Shown one piece after another: positions 44,859 to 55,000 of a stretch of DNA of 64,000 nt. The notes beneath the pieces were generated by a model. That model searched no databases. It was given only the letters and a program-made list of their open reading frames with translations, and had not been told where the DNA came from. Position 1 is the first letter of the stretch. Each line of letters starts with the position of its first letter. The stretch comes from an uncultured Marinobacterium sp. (GTDB lineage Bacteria; Pseudomonadota; Gammaproteobacteria; Pseudomonadales; Balneatricaceae), in contig CANMWJ010000013.1 of assembly GCA_947501565.1 (NCBI GenBank), positions 62,001 to 126,000 on the forward strand, given 5' to 3'. The position numbers were made by a program, and so were the translations under genes.

Positions 44859-44886
44859 AAAAAAGGCCGCATTTGCGGCCTTTTTT
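44859..44886. terminator. Bidirectional terminator between dctD and the chemoreceptor
   Basis: AAAAAAGGCCGC/GCGGCCTTTTTT with an ATTT loop, between converging genes. Confidence 0.9.
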
Positions 44887-44902
44887 GTGGGATCGTGATC
44901 GC

Positions 44903-46513
44903 TTAGAGCTTGAAGCGCTCGACCAGCGATTCCAGTTCGTTGGCCAGGGAGCCCAGCTCGTGCGCCACCTGATTCAGTTTGCCGGCACGCGATGAGGTAT
45001 GCTCGGCGGTCTGAGCGATTTCGGTCACGCTGGCTTCGACGCTGGCGGCCATCTGGGTTTGCTCCTTCACGGAGGAGGCCACCTGATGGTTCATGTCGTT
45101 GATTACGCGAACCTCTTCGGCGATGTTGCTCAGCGCGTTGGAGGTACTCTGTACCTGCTCGACACCCTCTTCGGCGCTTTCGTGGGCGCGTTTCATCACA
45201 TCCACCGCTTCACGTGCATCCTGCTGCAACGCTTCGATGATCGCGTTGATCTCTTCGGTGGAGTTGCGGGTGCGGCTCGCCAGAGTACGAACTTCATCGG
45301 CCACCACGGCGAAACCGCGGCCCTGCTCACCGGCGCGGGCTGCCTCGATGGCGGCGTTCAGCGCCAGTAGGTTGGTCTGCTCGGCGATCTTCTGGATCAC
45401 CTCAAGCACGGTGCCCACGTTCTGGCTTTGCTCGTCCAGCTTATGGATCACCGCAGTAGCACCATCAATATCGTGTTTCAGGGTTTCGATCGCGGAGATG
45501 GCGTTGTTGGTGATGCCGGTGCCGTTGGCGCTCTCTTTCAGCGCCAGGTCGGAGGCGGATACGGTGCTCTCGGCGCTGGTTTCCACGCTGCGGGTGGCAG
45601 CTTCCATCTGCTCCATGGCGCTGGCGACGGCACTGGTCTGCATCTGCTGATTACGTACCGCGTCGTTGGCCATGGTGGCGATCTGGTTGATCTGAGTGCT
45701 GGAGGTGCCCAGCTTATGGATGGTGTTGCTGACCTGGTTCAAGCTGTCGTGGAAACTCTGCAGCATGGAGTTGAACGCGGAGGACATCTGGCCGATCTCA
45801 TCGCCGGAGGTCACTTCGATGCGCTGGCTCAGGTCGGAATTCTTGTCGATATCGGAGATGGTTTTGTTCAGCTTGTTGACTGGCTTCAGCACGATGGAGC
45901 GCAGCAGCAGACTGATCATGACCACACCGGCGATAAACAGCGCGAGCTCGACCAGCGCTACGTTCATCACGTTTTTGTTGATCTTGGCATCCAGGTTGGC
46001 GAAGTCGTAGGTGACGCGCACGGCGCCCAGTACGGTGCCTTCAGGTACCTGGTGGCAGAGCAGGCAGTTGGTGCCTTTGTAGGAGGAGAGTGCTTTCATC
46101 GGCAGGATAACGGTCAGGAAGTGACCCTTATCGTTGTTGATCTCCTCAATGATTGATTCACCTTTCATCGCTCGACGGTCCAGATCATCAACGATACGGG
46201 AGTCGGCAGAGCCGGGACCGTAAACATCGTTGACGGCGTCGCCGCGGATGATACGCGCTTCAGCCAGATCGTCATTGGTCAGAATCTTCTCCTGCAGCGA
46301 CTGGCGGTTAGACATCGCCCCGCTCAGCATCAGGATGTTGATACTGTCGAAATAGGAACTGGCGGTATCGGTGGTGGTCTTACGCGCCACGTCGTTCGCC
46401 AATGAAGTTTCACTGTTGTAGATGGTTGTCAGCGAACTGATCAGTACTAACAGGAAGACTGCAGCAAGGGAAAGATTCACCTTGGTCTGTATGGAAGTGC
46501 CAGAAAGTTTCAC
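44903..46513 (-). CDS. Methyl-accepting chemotaxis protein with a CxxCH haem motif
   Basis: A 536-residue chemoreceptor from GTG 46513. Membrane helices lie at about 12-32 and 184-205. The periplasmic part between them contains Cys150-Leu-Leu-Cys153-His154, the covalent attachment motif of c-type haem, and its fold resembles the haem-binding sensor domains of Geobacter chemoreceptors. A HAMP domain and a signalling domain with the conserved hairpin tip ([20 protein letters not shown]) follow. It likely senses redox state, oxygen or a haem ligand and signals to CheA. A sigma-28 promoter lies upstream. Confidence 0.92.
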   Translation of the reverse strand: MKLSGTSIQTKVNLSLAAVFLLVLISSLTTIYNSETSLANDVARKTTTDTASSYFDSINILMLSGAMSNRQSLQEKILTNDDLAEARIIRGDAVNDVYGPGSADSRIVDDLDRRAMKGESIIEEINNDKGHFLTVILPMKALSSYKGTNCLLCHQVPEGTVLGAVRVTYDFANLDAKINKNVMNVALVELALFIAGVVMISLLLRSIVLKPVNKLNKTISDIDKNSDLSQRIEVTSGDEIGQMSSAFNSMLQSFHDSLNQVSNTIHKLGTSSTQINQIATMANDAVRNQQMQTSAVASAMEQMEAATRSVETSAESTVSASDLALKESANGTGITNNAISAIETLKHDIDGATAVIHKLDEQSQNVGTVLEVIQKIAEQTNLLALNAAIEAARAGEQGRGFAVVADEVRTLASRTRNSTEEINAIIEALQQDAREAVDVMKRAHESAEEGVEQVQSTSNALSNIAEEVRVINDMNHQVASSVKEQTQMAASVEASVTEIAQTAEHTSSRAGKLNQVAHELGSLANELESLVERFKL

Positions 46514-46608
46514 TTGTTTTTCACCTGTGTAACGACGCCCGACCCGGATAATTTAAGATTCAACAGTGTAGGCGGTAAACCCCTACAACGTATAGTGCCT
46601 TCAAACGG

Positions 46609-46635
46609 ATATCGGCGGATATAGGTCAATGTTTA
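46609..46635 (-). promoter_or_regulatory. Sigma-28 (FliA) promoter of the chemoreceptor
   Basis: On the minus strand TAAA (46632-46635), a 15-base spacer and GCCGATAT (46609-46616) match the FliA consensus TAAA-N15-GCCGATAA except for the last base. The start of transcription would be near 46600, about 90 bases before the GTG start codon. Confidence 0.8.
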
Positions 46636-46827
46636 GTATGAATTGTTGTAGATCTGAAAGTTGTCATTCAGGCGTAATGGATGGATTTTCGCCGTCCTGG
46701 GGTGGGTAAATGGGTGGGAATCCGCTCATTTTTGATTGATCGCTAAGTGCTTGAATATCAAGGGGGTGAGTCGTAACTGTTTGAAATGGAAGCGGTTAAA
46801 AAATAAATAAAACGCAAAACCAGTGGT

Positions 46828-46842
46828 TGGCATCCTGTTTGC
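46828..46842 (+). promoter_or_regulatory. Sigma-54 promoter of dctPQM
   Basis: TGGCAT-N5-TTGC, with the invariant GG (46829-46830) and GC (46841-46842) exactly ten bases apart. The start of transcription would be near 46854, about 87 bases before dctP. It is the expected target of DctD. Confidence 0.85.
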
Positions 46843-46940
46843 TCTTACTTGTGTAGCTGCTCTGAAAAACCGTCGGGCTTTCGGAGCAACAGTCCAAACA
46901 CAAGCAACGCTAAATAAATCAAAAAAACAGGAGATGCGTT

Positions 46941-47924
46941 ATGCGTTTACTTACTGCTGCAGTAGCTTCCTTGGCTCTGATGGTTGGTGCTCAGACGGCT
47001 TCGGCTGCACCGGTTGAGATCAAGTTCTCCCACGTAGTGGCTGAAAACACCCCTAAAGGTCAGATGGCGATCAAGTTCAAGGAACTGGTAGACGAGCGTC
47101 TGGCTGGCAAAGTAGAAGTAAAAGTTTTCCCTAACTCCCAGCTGTTCGGTGACAACAAGGTTCTGGAAGCGATGATTCTGGGCGACGTACAGATGGCTGC
47201 GCCGTCCCTGTCCAAGTTCCAGAAATACACCAAGAAGCTGCAGGTTTTCGATCTGCCGTTCCTGTTCAAAGACATGGAAGCCGTAGAGCGTTTCCAGAAC
47301 GGTCCTGAAGGCCAGAAACTGCTGGGTTCCCTGCAGAAGAAAGGTCTGGTGGGTCTGGGTTACCTGCACAACGGTCTGAAACAGCTGTCCGCGTCTGCGC
47401 CACTGAAAGTACCTGCTGACGCATCCGGCAAGAAATTCCGCATCATGACCTCCGACGTACTGCAGGCGCAGTTCGAGGCGGTTGACGCGGTACCTCTGAA
47501 AAAGCCTTTCTCTGAAGTATTCACCCTGCTGCAGACCCGTGCTATCGATGGTCAGGAGAACACCTGGTCCAACATCTACTCCAAGAAATTCTTCGAAGTT
47601 CAGCCATACATCACTGAATCCAACCACGGTGTTCTGGACTACCTGGTTGTAACTTCTGCTGAGTTCTGGATGGGTCTGGACGACAACCTGCGTACCGAGA
47701 TTAAAGCAGCGCTGAACGAAGCGATTGCACATGGCAACCAGATTGCAGCTGAGAAAGCGAAAGCTGACAAACAGGCGATCATCGAATCCAAGCGTTCTGA
47801 AGTTGTAGACCTGACTGACGCTGAGCGCGCGCAGTGGGTTAAAGCAATGAAACCGGTTTGGAAGAAATTCGAAGGCCAGATCGGTGCTGACGTGATCAGC
47901 GCTGCGGAAGCATCTAACAAGTAA
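46941..47924 (+). CDS. dctP: TRAP C4-dicarboxylate binding protein DctP
   Basis: A 327-residue periplasmic binding protein with a signal peptide cut after ASA and a mature start APVEIKFSHVVAENTPKGQM, very typical of DctP. The arginine in KKFRIMTSDVLQAQF clamps the ligand carboxylate, and GQENTWSNIYSKKFFEVQ is a family signature. GGAG precedes ATG 46941. Codon choice is strongly biased, as in highly expressed genes. Link with DctB/DctD and a sigma-54 promoter supports succinate/fumarate/malate as ligands. Confidence 0.95.
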   Translation: MRLLTAAVASLALMVGAQTASAAPVEIKFSHVVAENTPKGQMAIKFKELVDERLAGKVEVKVFPNSQLFGDNKVLEAMILGDVQMAAPSLSKFQKYTKKLQVFDLPFLFKDMEAVERFQNGPEGQKLLGSLQKKGLVGLGYLHNGLKQLSASAPLKVPADASGKKFRIMTSDVLQAQFEAVDAVPLKKPFSEVFTLLQTRAIDGQENTWSNIYSKKFFEVQPYITESNHGVLDYLVVTSAEFWMGLDDNLRTEIKAALNEAIAHGNQIAAEKAKADKQAIIESKRSEVVDLTDAERAQWVKAMKPVWKKFEGQIGADVISAAEASNK

Positions 47925-47931
47925 GTCTTCC

Positions 47932-47985
47932 GGCAACTGTCGGAACGTGGGTGGACTGGCCGGTCCATCTCTCCCGGCAGTTGCC
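47932..47985 (+). promoter_or_regulatory. Long stem-loop between dctP and dctQ
   Basis: GGCAACTG (47932-47939) pairs perfectly with CAGTTGCC (47978-47985), enclosing a smaller GGAC/GTCC hairpin. It lies just after the dctP stop codon and probably stabilises the dctP message or reduces read-through to dctQM. Confidence 0.6.
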
Positions 47986-48119
47986 ACTCTCCAGATTCCC
48001 ATGCTCAGAGGAGAACTTCCCGCAGCCAGTCTGTCTGTGAGTTGTCCTGTGTGTTTACACATTCCTTCGGCGATAACGATAAGCGGTGTTGAGCTTCACC
48101 GCGTGATAAGGGGGCCGTC

Positions 48120-48707
48120 ATGGTAAGAAAAGTAATTGATCATTTTGAGGAGAGTTTCCTCTCCCTGCTGATGGTGTCGATGACACTGTTGGTATTTGCT
48201 GAGGTGGTTTTGCGCTTCGGTTTTAACACGGGTATCCACTGGGCGCAGGAAGTGACCCTGCTGATTGCTGCCTGGTTTGTACTTTACGGCGCAAGCTACG
48301 GTGTGAAAGTGGGCGCTCACATCGGTGTGGACGTATTTGTAAAACTGCTGCCAAGCCCGATTCACCGTTTCCTGACGCTGCTGGCGATTGGTCTGGCGCT
48401 GGTGTACTGCGGCATGTTCCTGTACGGCTCCTGGATCTACCTGTCGAAGATGAAGATGATCGGCATCGAACTGGAAGATCTGCCGGTACCTAAATGGATT
48501 CCAATGAGTGTTCTGGTGATCGGTTTTGCCCTGCTGGCACTGCGTTTCCTGGAACTGGGCTGGAAAGTGCTGAAAGGCGAGGTGGAAGGTTTCCACTTTG
48601 TGGATGAAGCCAAGGAATCCATGGAGATCGCTGAAGAACTGAAAGAGTACACCGAAGCGGATGTAGCTGTATCTGAAGCTGCCGACAGTGCTAAGGAGAC
48701 CAAATAA
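48120..48707 (+). CDS. dctQ: TRAP C4-dicarboxylate small permease DctQ
   Basis: A 195-residue membrane protein with four predicted helices and the WAQEVTLLIAAWFVLYGASY segment typical of DctQ. An acidic, helical C-terminal tail of about 40 residues is longer than usual. AAGGGGG precedes ATG 48120. It works with the DctM protein whose gene starts on the next base after the dctQ stop codon. Confidence 0.94.
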   Translation: MVRKVIDHFEESFLSLLMVSMTLLVFAEVVLRFGFNTGIHWAQEVTLLIAAWFVLYGASYGVKVGAHIGVDVFVKLLPSPIHRFLTLLAIGLALVYCGMFLYGSWIYLSKMKMIGIELEDLPVPKWIPMSVLVIGFALLALRFLELGWKVLKGEVEGFHFVDEAKESMEIAEELKEYTEADVAVSEAADSAKETK

Positions 48708-50105
48708 ATGACTATCGCTGCATTATTCCTTATGTTGTTCGGCTTCATCTTTATGGGGATGCCGATTGCGATCGCCCTGGGTTTCTCCTCGGTAGCCACC
48801 ATTCTACTGTTCTCGAACGACTCCCTGCCATCTATCGCGTTGAAGTTGTTTGAGGCGACCTCCGAACACTACACGCTGCTGGCGATCCCGTTCTTTATCC
48901 TGTCATCCGCGTTCCTCTCCACCGGTGGTGTGGCGAAACGTTTGATCAACTTTGCGATCGACAGTGTGGGCCACATCCGTGGTGGTCTGGCGATGGCATC
49001 CGTTCTGGCGTGTATGCTGTTTGCCGCAGTATCCGGTTCCTCTCCGGCAACCGTAGCTGCGATCGGTACCATCGTTATTGCGGGTATGGTGCGTGCGGGT
49101 TACCCACAGTCCTTCGCGGCGGGTGTAATCGCTAATGCTGGTACCCTGGGTATCCTGATCCCGCCGTCTATCGTCATGCTGGTATACGCAGCGGCGACTG
49201 AGGTGTCTGCATCCCGTATGTTCATGGCCGGTTTTATTCCGGGCATCATGATGGGCGGTATCCTGATGATCGCGATCTACATCGTGGCGCGTATCAAGAA
49301 ACTGCCAGCACAGCCGTTCCCGGGTTTTGGTCAGCTGGCGAAATCCGGTGCCATCGCGATGGGCGGTCTGATGCTGATCGTGATCGTACTGGGTTCCATC
49401 TACGGCGGTATTGCGTCCCCAACCGAAGCGGCGTCTGTAGCAGCGGTTTACGCTTACCTGATCGCGGTATTCGGTTACCGTGATATCGGTCCGATGAAAG
49501 GTATCCTGTGGCGCAAAGAGGGTGAAGCGACCGTAACTGCGGCCCTGCGTAACCTGGCGCAGATGGCGATTGCCCTGCCGAAATCCGCGATTCACCCGGA
49601 AGTGCGTAAAGTCATTCTGGATGCGTCCAAAGTATCCCTGATGCTGCTGTTCATCATCGCCAACGCGATGCTGTTCGCACACGTACTGACCACTGAGCGT
49701 ATCCCGCACACCATCGCGGAAGCGATCATCGAATGGGGTCTGCCAGCATGGGGCTTCCTGATCGTGGTGAACATCCTGCTGCTGATCGCGGGTAACTTCA
49801 TGGAGCCGTCTGCAATTCTGCTGATCATGGCGCCAATCCTGTTCCCGATCGCTACACAGCTGGGTATCGATCCGATCCACCTGGGTATCATCATGGTGGT
49901 GAACATGGAGATCGGTATGTTGACACCGCCGGTAGGTCTGAACCTCTTTGTTACCGCCGGGATAACGGGGCAGAACATGGTGTGGGTGATCAAGGCGTGT
50001 CTGCCTTGGCTCGGCCTGCTGTTGTTCTTCCTGATACTGATCACCTATATCCCGCAGATATCGCTGTTCCTGCCGGAACTGATTGATTCCATGCGCGGTT
50101 ACTAA
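48708..50105 (+). CDS. dctM: TRAP C4-dicarboxylate large permease DctM
   Basis: A 465-residue sodium-coupled transport subunit with about 12 helices. DctM motifs are AAVSGSSPATVAAIGTIVI, LGILIPPSIVMLVYAAATEV and MLTPPVGLNLFVTAGITG. A cytosolic insertion around residues 255-300 (IGPMKGILWRKEGEATVTAA) makes it longer than the common 425 residues, as in Pseudomonas DctM. It completes dctPQM; a strong terminator follows. Confidence 0.95.
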   Translation: MTIAALFLMLFGFIFMGMPIAIALGFSSVATILLFSNDSLPSIALKLFEATSEHYTLLAIPFFILSSAFLSTGGVAKRLINFAIDSVGHIRGGLAMASVLACMLFAAVSGSSPATVAAIGTIVIAGMVRAGYPQSFAAGVIANAGTLGILIPPSIVMLVYAAATEVSASRMFMAGFIPGIMMGGILMIAIYIVARIKKLPAQPFPGFGQLAKSGAIAMGGLMLIVIVLGSIYGGIASPTEAASVAAVYAYLIAVFGYRDIGPMKGILWRKEGEATVTAALRNLAQMAIALPKSAIHPEVRKVILDASKVSLMLLFIIANAMLFAHVLTTERIPHTIAEAIIEWGLPAWGFLIVVNILLLIAGNFMEPSAILLIMAPILFPIATQLGIDPIHLGIIMVVNMEIGMLTPPVGLNLFVTAGITGQNMVWVIKACLPWLGLLLFFLILITYIPQISLFLPELIDSMRGY

Positions 50106-50186
50106 ATTCCGATCCCAATCCGGAACCAACCGGCGCTTTATCCAGGCGTCGGTTACCCAAACCCAACCTTTATGGTTAGTGCAGTT

Positions 50187-50215
50187 GCCACCGGGGCCTC
50201 CCCGGTGGCTTTTTT
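50187..50215 (+). terminator. Terminator of dctPQM
   Basis: Perfect 10 bp stem GCCACCGGGG/CCCCGGTGGC with a 3-base loop followed by TTTTTT. Confidence 0.93.
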
Positions 50216-50226
50216 ATGCGCGATCG

Positions 50227-50258
50227 GTAGGTTGGCGACGAGCGCAGCGACTCCCAAC
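50227..50258 (+). repeat. REP-like palindrome, copy E
   Basis: A single 32 bp element of the first subtype, identical over its whole length to copy F. It lies just after the dctM terminator. Confidence 0.88.
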
Positions 50259-50373
50259 ATCTGAGGCGAATTCGAGTTCAGATGCTAGGTGAAATCCACC
50301 GCGTAGTATCTCTATCGAATCCCGCGCCGCAGTTACGTATAATATGCTGCTGTTTCAATTCTGGAGTGTAAGG

Positions 50374-50874
50374 GTGTTAGGTTCTGTTGCTGCTTTGTGG
50401 GGCTTTGCCGGTATCTGTCTGATCCTGGGCAGTGCGATCTATCGTCTGGGTGATATCGCCTGGCAGATGTTTGCGCAGCCGCTGAGTTGGTACCACTGGC
50501 TGGCGCTGGCGGTCAGTGTCCTGTTTATGGGCTTCGCTGAGGGCTATCGTGGTTTCCAGAAGGCGTTTTCACCACGCGTTGCGGCCCGTATCTACTACCT
50601 CTCCAAACACGCTACTCCTGCGCGCGCGGTGCTGGCACCGCTGTTCTGCATGGGTTATTTCCATGTGCGTCGTAAACGCCAGATCGTCACCATCTGCCTG
50701 ACACTGGGTATCATCGTACTGGTGCAGTTTGTCCATATGCTGGATCAACCCTGGAGGGGTGTAGTGGATGCCGGTGTGGTTGTGGGTCTCACCTGGGGGC
50801 TGGTGTCGATCGTTTTATTCACCCTGAAAGCGTTTTTTGGCAACGGTTTTAACCACTCCCCCGAAACGCCTTGA
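50374..50874 (+). CDS. Small integral membrane protein of unknown function
   Basis: GTG 50374 (GGAG eight bases upstream) is preferred to ATG 50344, giving 166 residues. Four hydrophobic segments are predicted: about 2-20, 38-55, 104-122 and 130-152, with a basic loop (RVAARIYYLSKHATPARAVL) between the second and third. No family is recognised. It is transcribed alone, after the dctM terminator and before the HD-GYP gene. Confidence 0.7.
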   Translation: MLGSVAALWGFAGICLILGSAIYRLGDIAWQMFAQPLSWYHWLALAVSVLFMGFAEGYRGFQKAFSPRVAARIYYLSKHATPARAVLAPLFCMGYFHVRRKRQIVTICLTLGIIVLVQFVHMLDQPWRGVVDAGVVVGLTWGLVSIVLFTLKAFFGNGFNHSPETP

Positions 50875-51018
50875 GTGTAGCGCCGTTTAAACCCTGAGTT
50901 TTACATGGGTTTCGGATGCATCTTGCCGTTTAAATTCAGTTGAAATATCCACTTGCTGTCCCCCGGTGGAGTGCCATAATAGGACACACTAAAGGGAACA
51001 CACAGCACTACGTCTGTA

Positions 51019-52086
51019 ATGCAAGTGGGTAAGATCGTGAAGTTTGGATATCACATACTGATCGTGGACGACGTCACCGAGAATATTCAGGTGGTGATGC
51101 ACGTCTTGCGAGAGCAGAATTATCAATTCTCGTTTGCCACCAGTGGTGCCGAAGCGCTGGCGCTCGTGGAACAGCAGGAGTTCGATCTGATCCTGCTGGA
51201 TGTCATGATGCCCGGATTGAGTGGTTTCGATGTCTGTCAGCAGATCAAAGCCCGTCCGACCCTCCACGATGACATCCCGATCATCTTTCTCACCGCAAAA
51301 ACCGATATCGACTCCATCAGCAAAGGTTTTGAGCTGGGCGCAGTGGACTATATCGTCAAACCCTTCCACGCCGAAGAGCTGATCGCTCGCGTCGGCAATC
51401 ACCTTGAGCTGAGCCACTCCCGTAAGTTGCTGGAATTTCACAACATCTCTCTGCAGAAGAAGATGGAGGGCAAGGAACAACGAATCGCTCGGGAGCTGGA
51501 GAACTACCAGAAAGATATGATCCGGGTGCTGACGACGTTGATGGAGTCGACCTCGGATGAAACCGGCAAGCATATCCGCCGTGTCGCGGAGATCTCCCGG
51601 CTGTTGGCGGAGACGCACCCCTGTGTGAGCGACGAAGAGGCGCAGATTATCTACCATGCTGCTCCGATGCACGATATCGGCAAGATTGCGATTCCCCACG
51701 ATCTGGTACACAAACCGGGCAAGCTGACCGAAGCGGAGTTCAGCACCATGCGCAGCCACACGGTGAAAGCGCATGAGTTCCTGAAGCACTCCGACCGCCT
51801 GATCATGAAAGCGGCCGACATTATCGCGCTGCAGCACCACGAAAAATGGGATGGCAGCGGTTATCCAGCCGGGCTGAAAGGGGAGGAGATTCACCTTTAC
51901 GGCCGTATTGTTGCGCTGGCGGATGTATTTGATGCGTTGACCCACAAGCGCTCCTACAAGGATGCCTGGTCGGTGGATGAAGCTGTGGACTATATCCAGC
52001 AGCTGCGCGGTATCCACTTCGATCCGGAGCTGGTTGATATATTTATTGCCCACCGCGATGAACTGGCTGCAATCGTTACCAGCTAG
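51019..52086 (+). CDS. Response regulator with HD-GYP phosphodiesterase domain
   Basis: A 355-residue protein. The receiver domain (about 10-130) has Asp61 in LILLDVMMPGLSG. A short coiled coil leads to an HD-GYP domain (about 165-350) with ETGKHIRRVAEIS, His218-Asp219 in HDIGKIAIP, HHEKWDGSGYPAGLKG (GYP at 281-283) and ADVFDALTHKRSYK. All metal and GYP residues are intact, so it should hydrolyse c-di-GMP. Its stop codon lies inside the start of the hybrid kinase gene (29 bp overlap), which implies coupled translation and that the kinase is its partner. Confidence 0.93.
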   Translation: MQVGKIVKFGYHILIVDDVTENIQVVMHVLREQNYQFSFATSGAEALALVEQQEFDLILLDVMMPGLSGFDVCQQIKARPTLHDDIPIIFLTAKTDIDSISKGFELGAVDYIVKPFHAEELIARVGNHLELSHSRKLLEFHNISLQKKMEGKEQRIARELENYQKDMIRVLTTLMESTSDETGKHIRRVAEISRLLAETHPCVSDEEAQIIYHAAPMHDIGKIAIPHDLVHKPGKLTEAEFSTMRSHTVKAHEFLKHSDRLIMKAADIIALQHHEKWDGSGYPAGLKGEEIHLYGRIVALADVFDALTHKRSYKDAWSVDEAVDYIQQLRGIHFDPELVDIFIAHRDELAAIVTS

Positions 52087-55000
52087 GCAGTGGTTGCAAC
52101 CTCTGCTACTGGTTTTAGTGCTCTGTTGCTCGGGGGCTCTGCAGGCCGCTGAGTTGCCGCTGACGCAGGAAGAGCGCGACTGGATTGCGGCCAATCCGCA
52201 GATCACCCTGGGCTCGGATTACGCTTGGCCACCCTACGACTTTACCGATGCCAGCGGCCGCCACAGCGGTATCTCTGCTGATTTCATGGCGCTGATCGCG
52301 GAGAAAACTGGGCTGGATATCCAGATCAGAAGTGGTGTCTGGTCCGAGGTGATGGCACAGATGCAAGCGGGTGAGCTGGATGGCCTAGCTTGTGCGATGA
52401 AAACACCGGAGCGTGAGCGTTTTCTCAGCTTTACCACGCCTTACACCCGTATGCCGCTGGCGGTTGTCGTACAGAGTGACCGTACTGACGTGACCAGTTT
52501 TGCGGATCTGGCGAATAAAACGGTGGCGGTAAACAAAGGCTCCTATCTGCAGGAATGGCTGCAGGCCAATCACCCTGAAATCCAACTCTATCTGACCAAC
52601 TCCAACCGGGAATCCCTCAACGCCGTAAGTTTTGCCAAGGCGGACGCCTATGTCGGCAATGTGGGGGTGACCACCTACCTGATCAACGATCAGTACCTTA
52701 CCAACCTGAAGATTGTCGCCGAGCTTGAAGCACTGCAGACCGAAACCTCGGTGGCGATCGATAACCAGCAACCGCTGCTGGCGTCGATCATGCAGAAAGC
52801 ACTGGATGCGATCTCTGCAGAAGAGAAGCGGAGGATCCGCCAGCACTGGGTGAATGCGTCTAAAGCGCAGCTGAACAATCTGTCGGCGGTGGAGTTGCGC
52901 TGGCTGCAGAATCATCCCCGCATCAGCTACAGCGGCGCGTCCGACTGGCTGCCGTTTGAACGGCACGATCGAAGCGGTAAACACAGTGGCATCGTCGCTG
53001 AGTATCTGGCCGAGGTGGAACACCAGTTTCCGCTGCGGTTTATCTATCAACCGCACCTAGGTACCCGAGCGGCACCGGTCGAAGTTATCTCCTCGTTTTT
53101 GAATGACCCGGGGCTGGCGCAGGATTACAGTCCGATCCGCCCGTATTTTCGTGCGCCGCTGGTGATCCTGATGAAACAGCAGGAGTTTGTGAACGAACTG
53201 GGGGATCTGGGGAAGGCACCGATCGCCCTGCTGGATAAGTTTAATTATCCACAGCTGCTGAAAATGACCTATCCAAACAGCACCTTTGTTAAGGCGACCA
53301 GTGCCGAGCAGGCGCTGCAGATGCTGGAGCGGGGGCAGGTCGTGGCAACCGTGTTGTCGATGCCGCTCGCCACGCATCTGTTGAAAAAACATCACCGGCG
53401 TGACATCCACATTGTGGGTAAAACGCGTGTGGAGCAGGCGCTGACACTCTATGTGCATAATTCCTTACCGGTATTGCACGGGGTGCTCGATAAAGCGTTG
53501 CAGCACGTGGATAGCACCCAGGGCGCGGTGATCGCGGGTAAGTGGAACACATTAAAGTTTGCCAAGCAGGTGGATTATTGGTTGCTGGCGCAGGTCGCGG
53601 CAGGTCTGTTGTTGGTGGTTGCTGTAGTGTTCTACTGGAACCTGAAATTGAAGCGCGAGATTGAACGTCGCGAGGCAGTGGAGACGGAACTGCGCGAGCG
53701 TGAAGCGCAAATGAAAGTGCTGATCGACAACGTGCCGATGCGGATTATGGTGACGTCGATATCTGGCGAGGTACTGGCCGCAAATGCGGTGGTGTTGCGA
53801 GACTTTGGCCTCACCGAACAGGAGGCGCTGACCAAAAACATCTCCGATTACTACGTCAACGACGATGACCGCGCCGCGATCAAAGCGCAGCTGGCACGTG
53901 AGGGTAAAGTGCTGCAGAAGGTTGTATCGATGCACGAAGCCAACGGTACGGTCAGCGATATGATGTTGTCGGTGATCCCGATTCTGTACAACAAACGTCT
54001 TGCCAATCTGTCGTTGTCGCTGGACCTGTCGGAGCGGATTGCGATGGAGAATGCGCTGCATCAGGCAAAAGAGCAGGCGGAAGCGGCCAACGCTGCGAAG
54101 TCGGAGTTTCTGGCGAACATGAGCCACGAGATCCGCACACCGATGAATGCCATCCTTGGTTTTACCGAGCTGTTGCGTGAGCAGGTGAATGAACCGCGCT
54201 TGCAGGACTTTACGCGCATTATCCAGAACGCCGGTAACACCCTGCTGCGCCTGATCAACGATATTCTCGACCTCTCGAAGATCGAAGCGGGCAAGATGGA
54301 GCTGTCTCAGAGTGCGTGCGACCTGCGTGGGTTGCTGCAGGAGATCGCCGATATCTTCACCATGAACGTCAGTAAGAAAGGTATTCAGTTGCTACTGGCG
54401 GTGGACGACAATCTGCCTGACTCTCTGTTGCTGGATACCACCCGCCTGCGTCAGGTGCTTTTCAACCTGATCGGTAATGCGGTGAAGTTCACCGATCAGG
54501 GCCACGTGCGTCTCAGTGCCGAGGCAATTAATTTTGATGAGGCGAGCAGCAAGGTGGATCTGGTGATCCGGGTTGAGGATACCGGTATGGGGATCGCGTC
54601 GGACCAGCTCGAACGTATCTTCGACAGTTTCGGGCAACAGTTCGGCCAGGACAGCGAAAAATACGGCGGCACCGGATTGGGGCTCAGCATCAGTCAGCGA
54701 CTAGTGAAACTGATGGGGGGTGAGATCTCCGTAAGCAGCGAACCGGGTGTTGGAACCGTATTCAGGGTGCAGCTGAAAGGAGTGGATATCGCCTCGGTAC
54801 AGGCGCAAAAGGCGGTGGCGAGCAGCCTTGCGTTCGACAGCCGTCAGGTGCGATTTGAACCGGCCCACGTGCTGGTGGTGGATGATGTTGAAGATAACCG
54901 CGCCCTGCTGCAGCAGAACTTTGCCGACACCGCCCTGCAGGTGCACTGCGCTGAGGATGGCCATACCGCGCTGGCGTTACTGGATCAGCATCGGATTGAT

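Larger units (their letters stand above)
46514..46940 (+). other. Divergent promoter region of the chemoreceptor and dctP
   Basis: A 427-base gap holding the sigma-28 promoter of the chemoreceptor (46609-46635, minus) and the sigma-54 promoter of dctP (46828-46842, plus). A dyad CTTGA-N3-TCAAG at 46750-46762, about 80 bases before the sigma-54 promoter, could be a DctD enhancer site, but this is weak. Confidence 0.6.

Noticed and set aside
48903-50129. A 408-codon open frame antisense to dctM
   Set aside because: Its product is full of His, Asp, Arg and Gln, which is the expected complement of membrane-protein codons; not a real gene.
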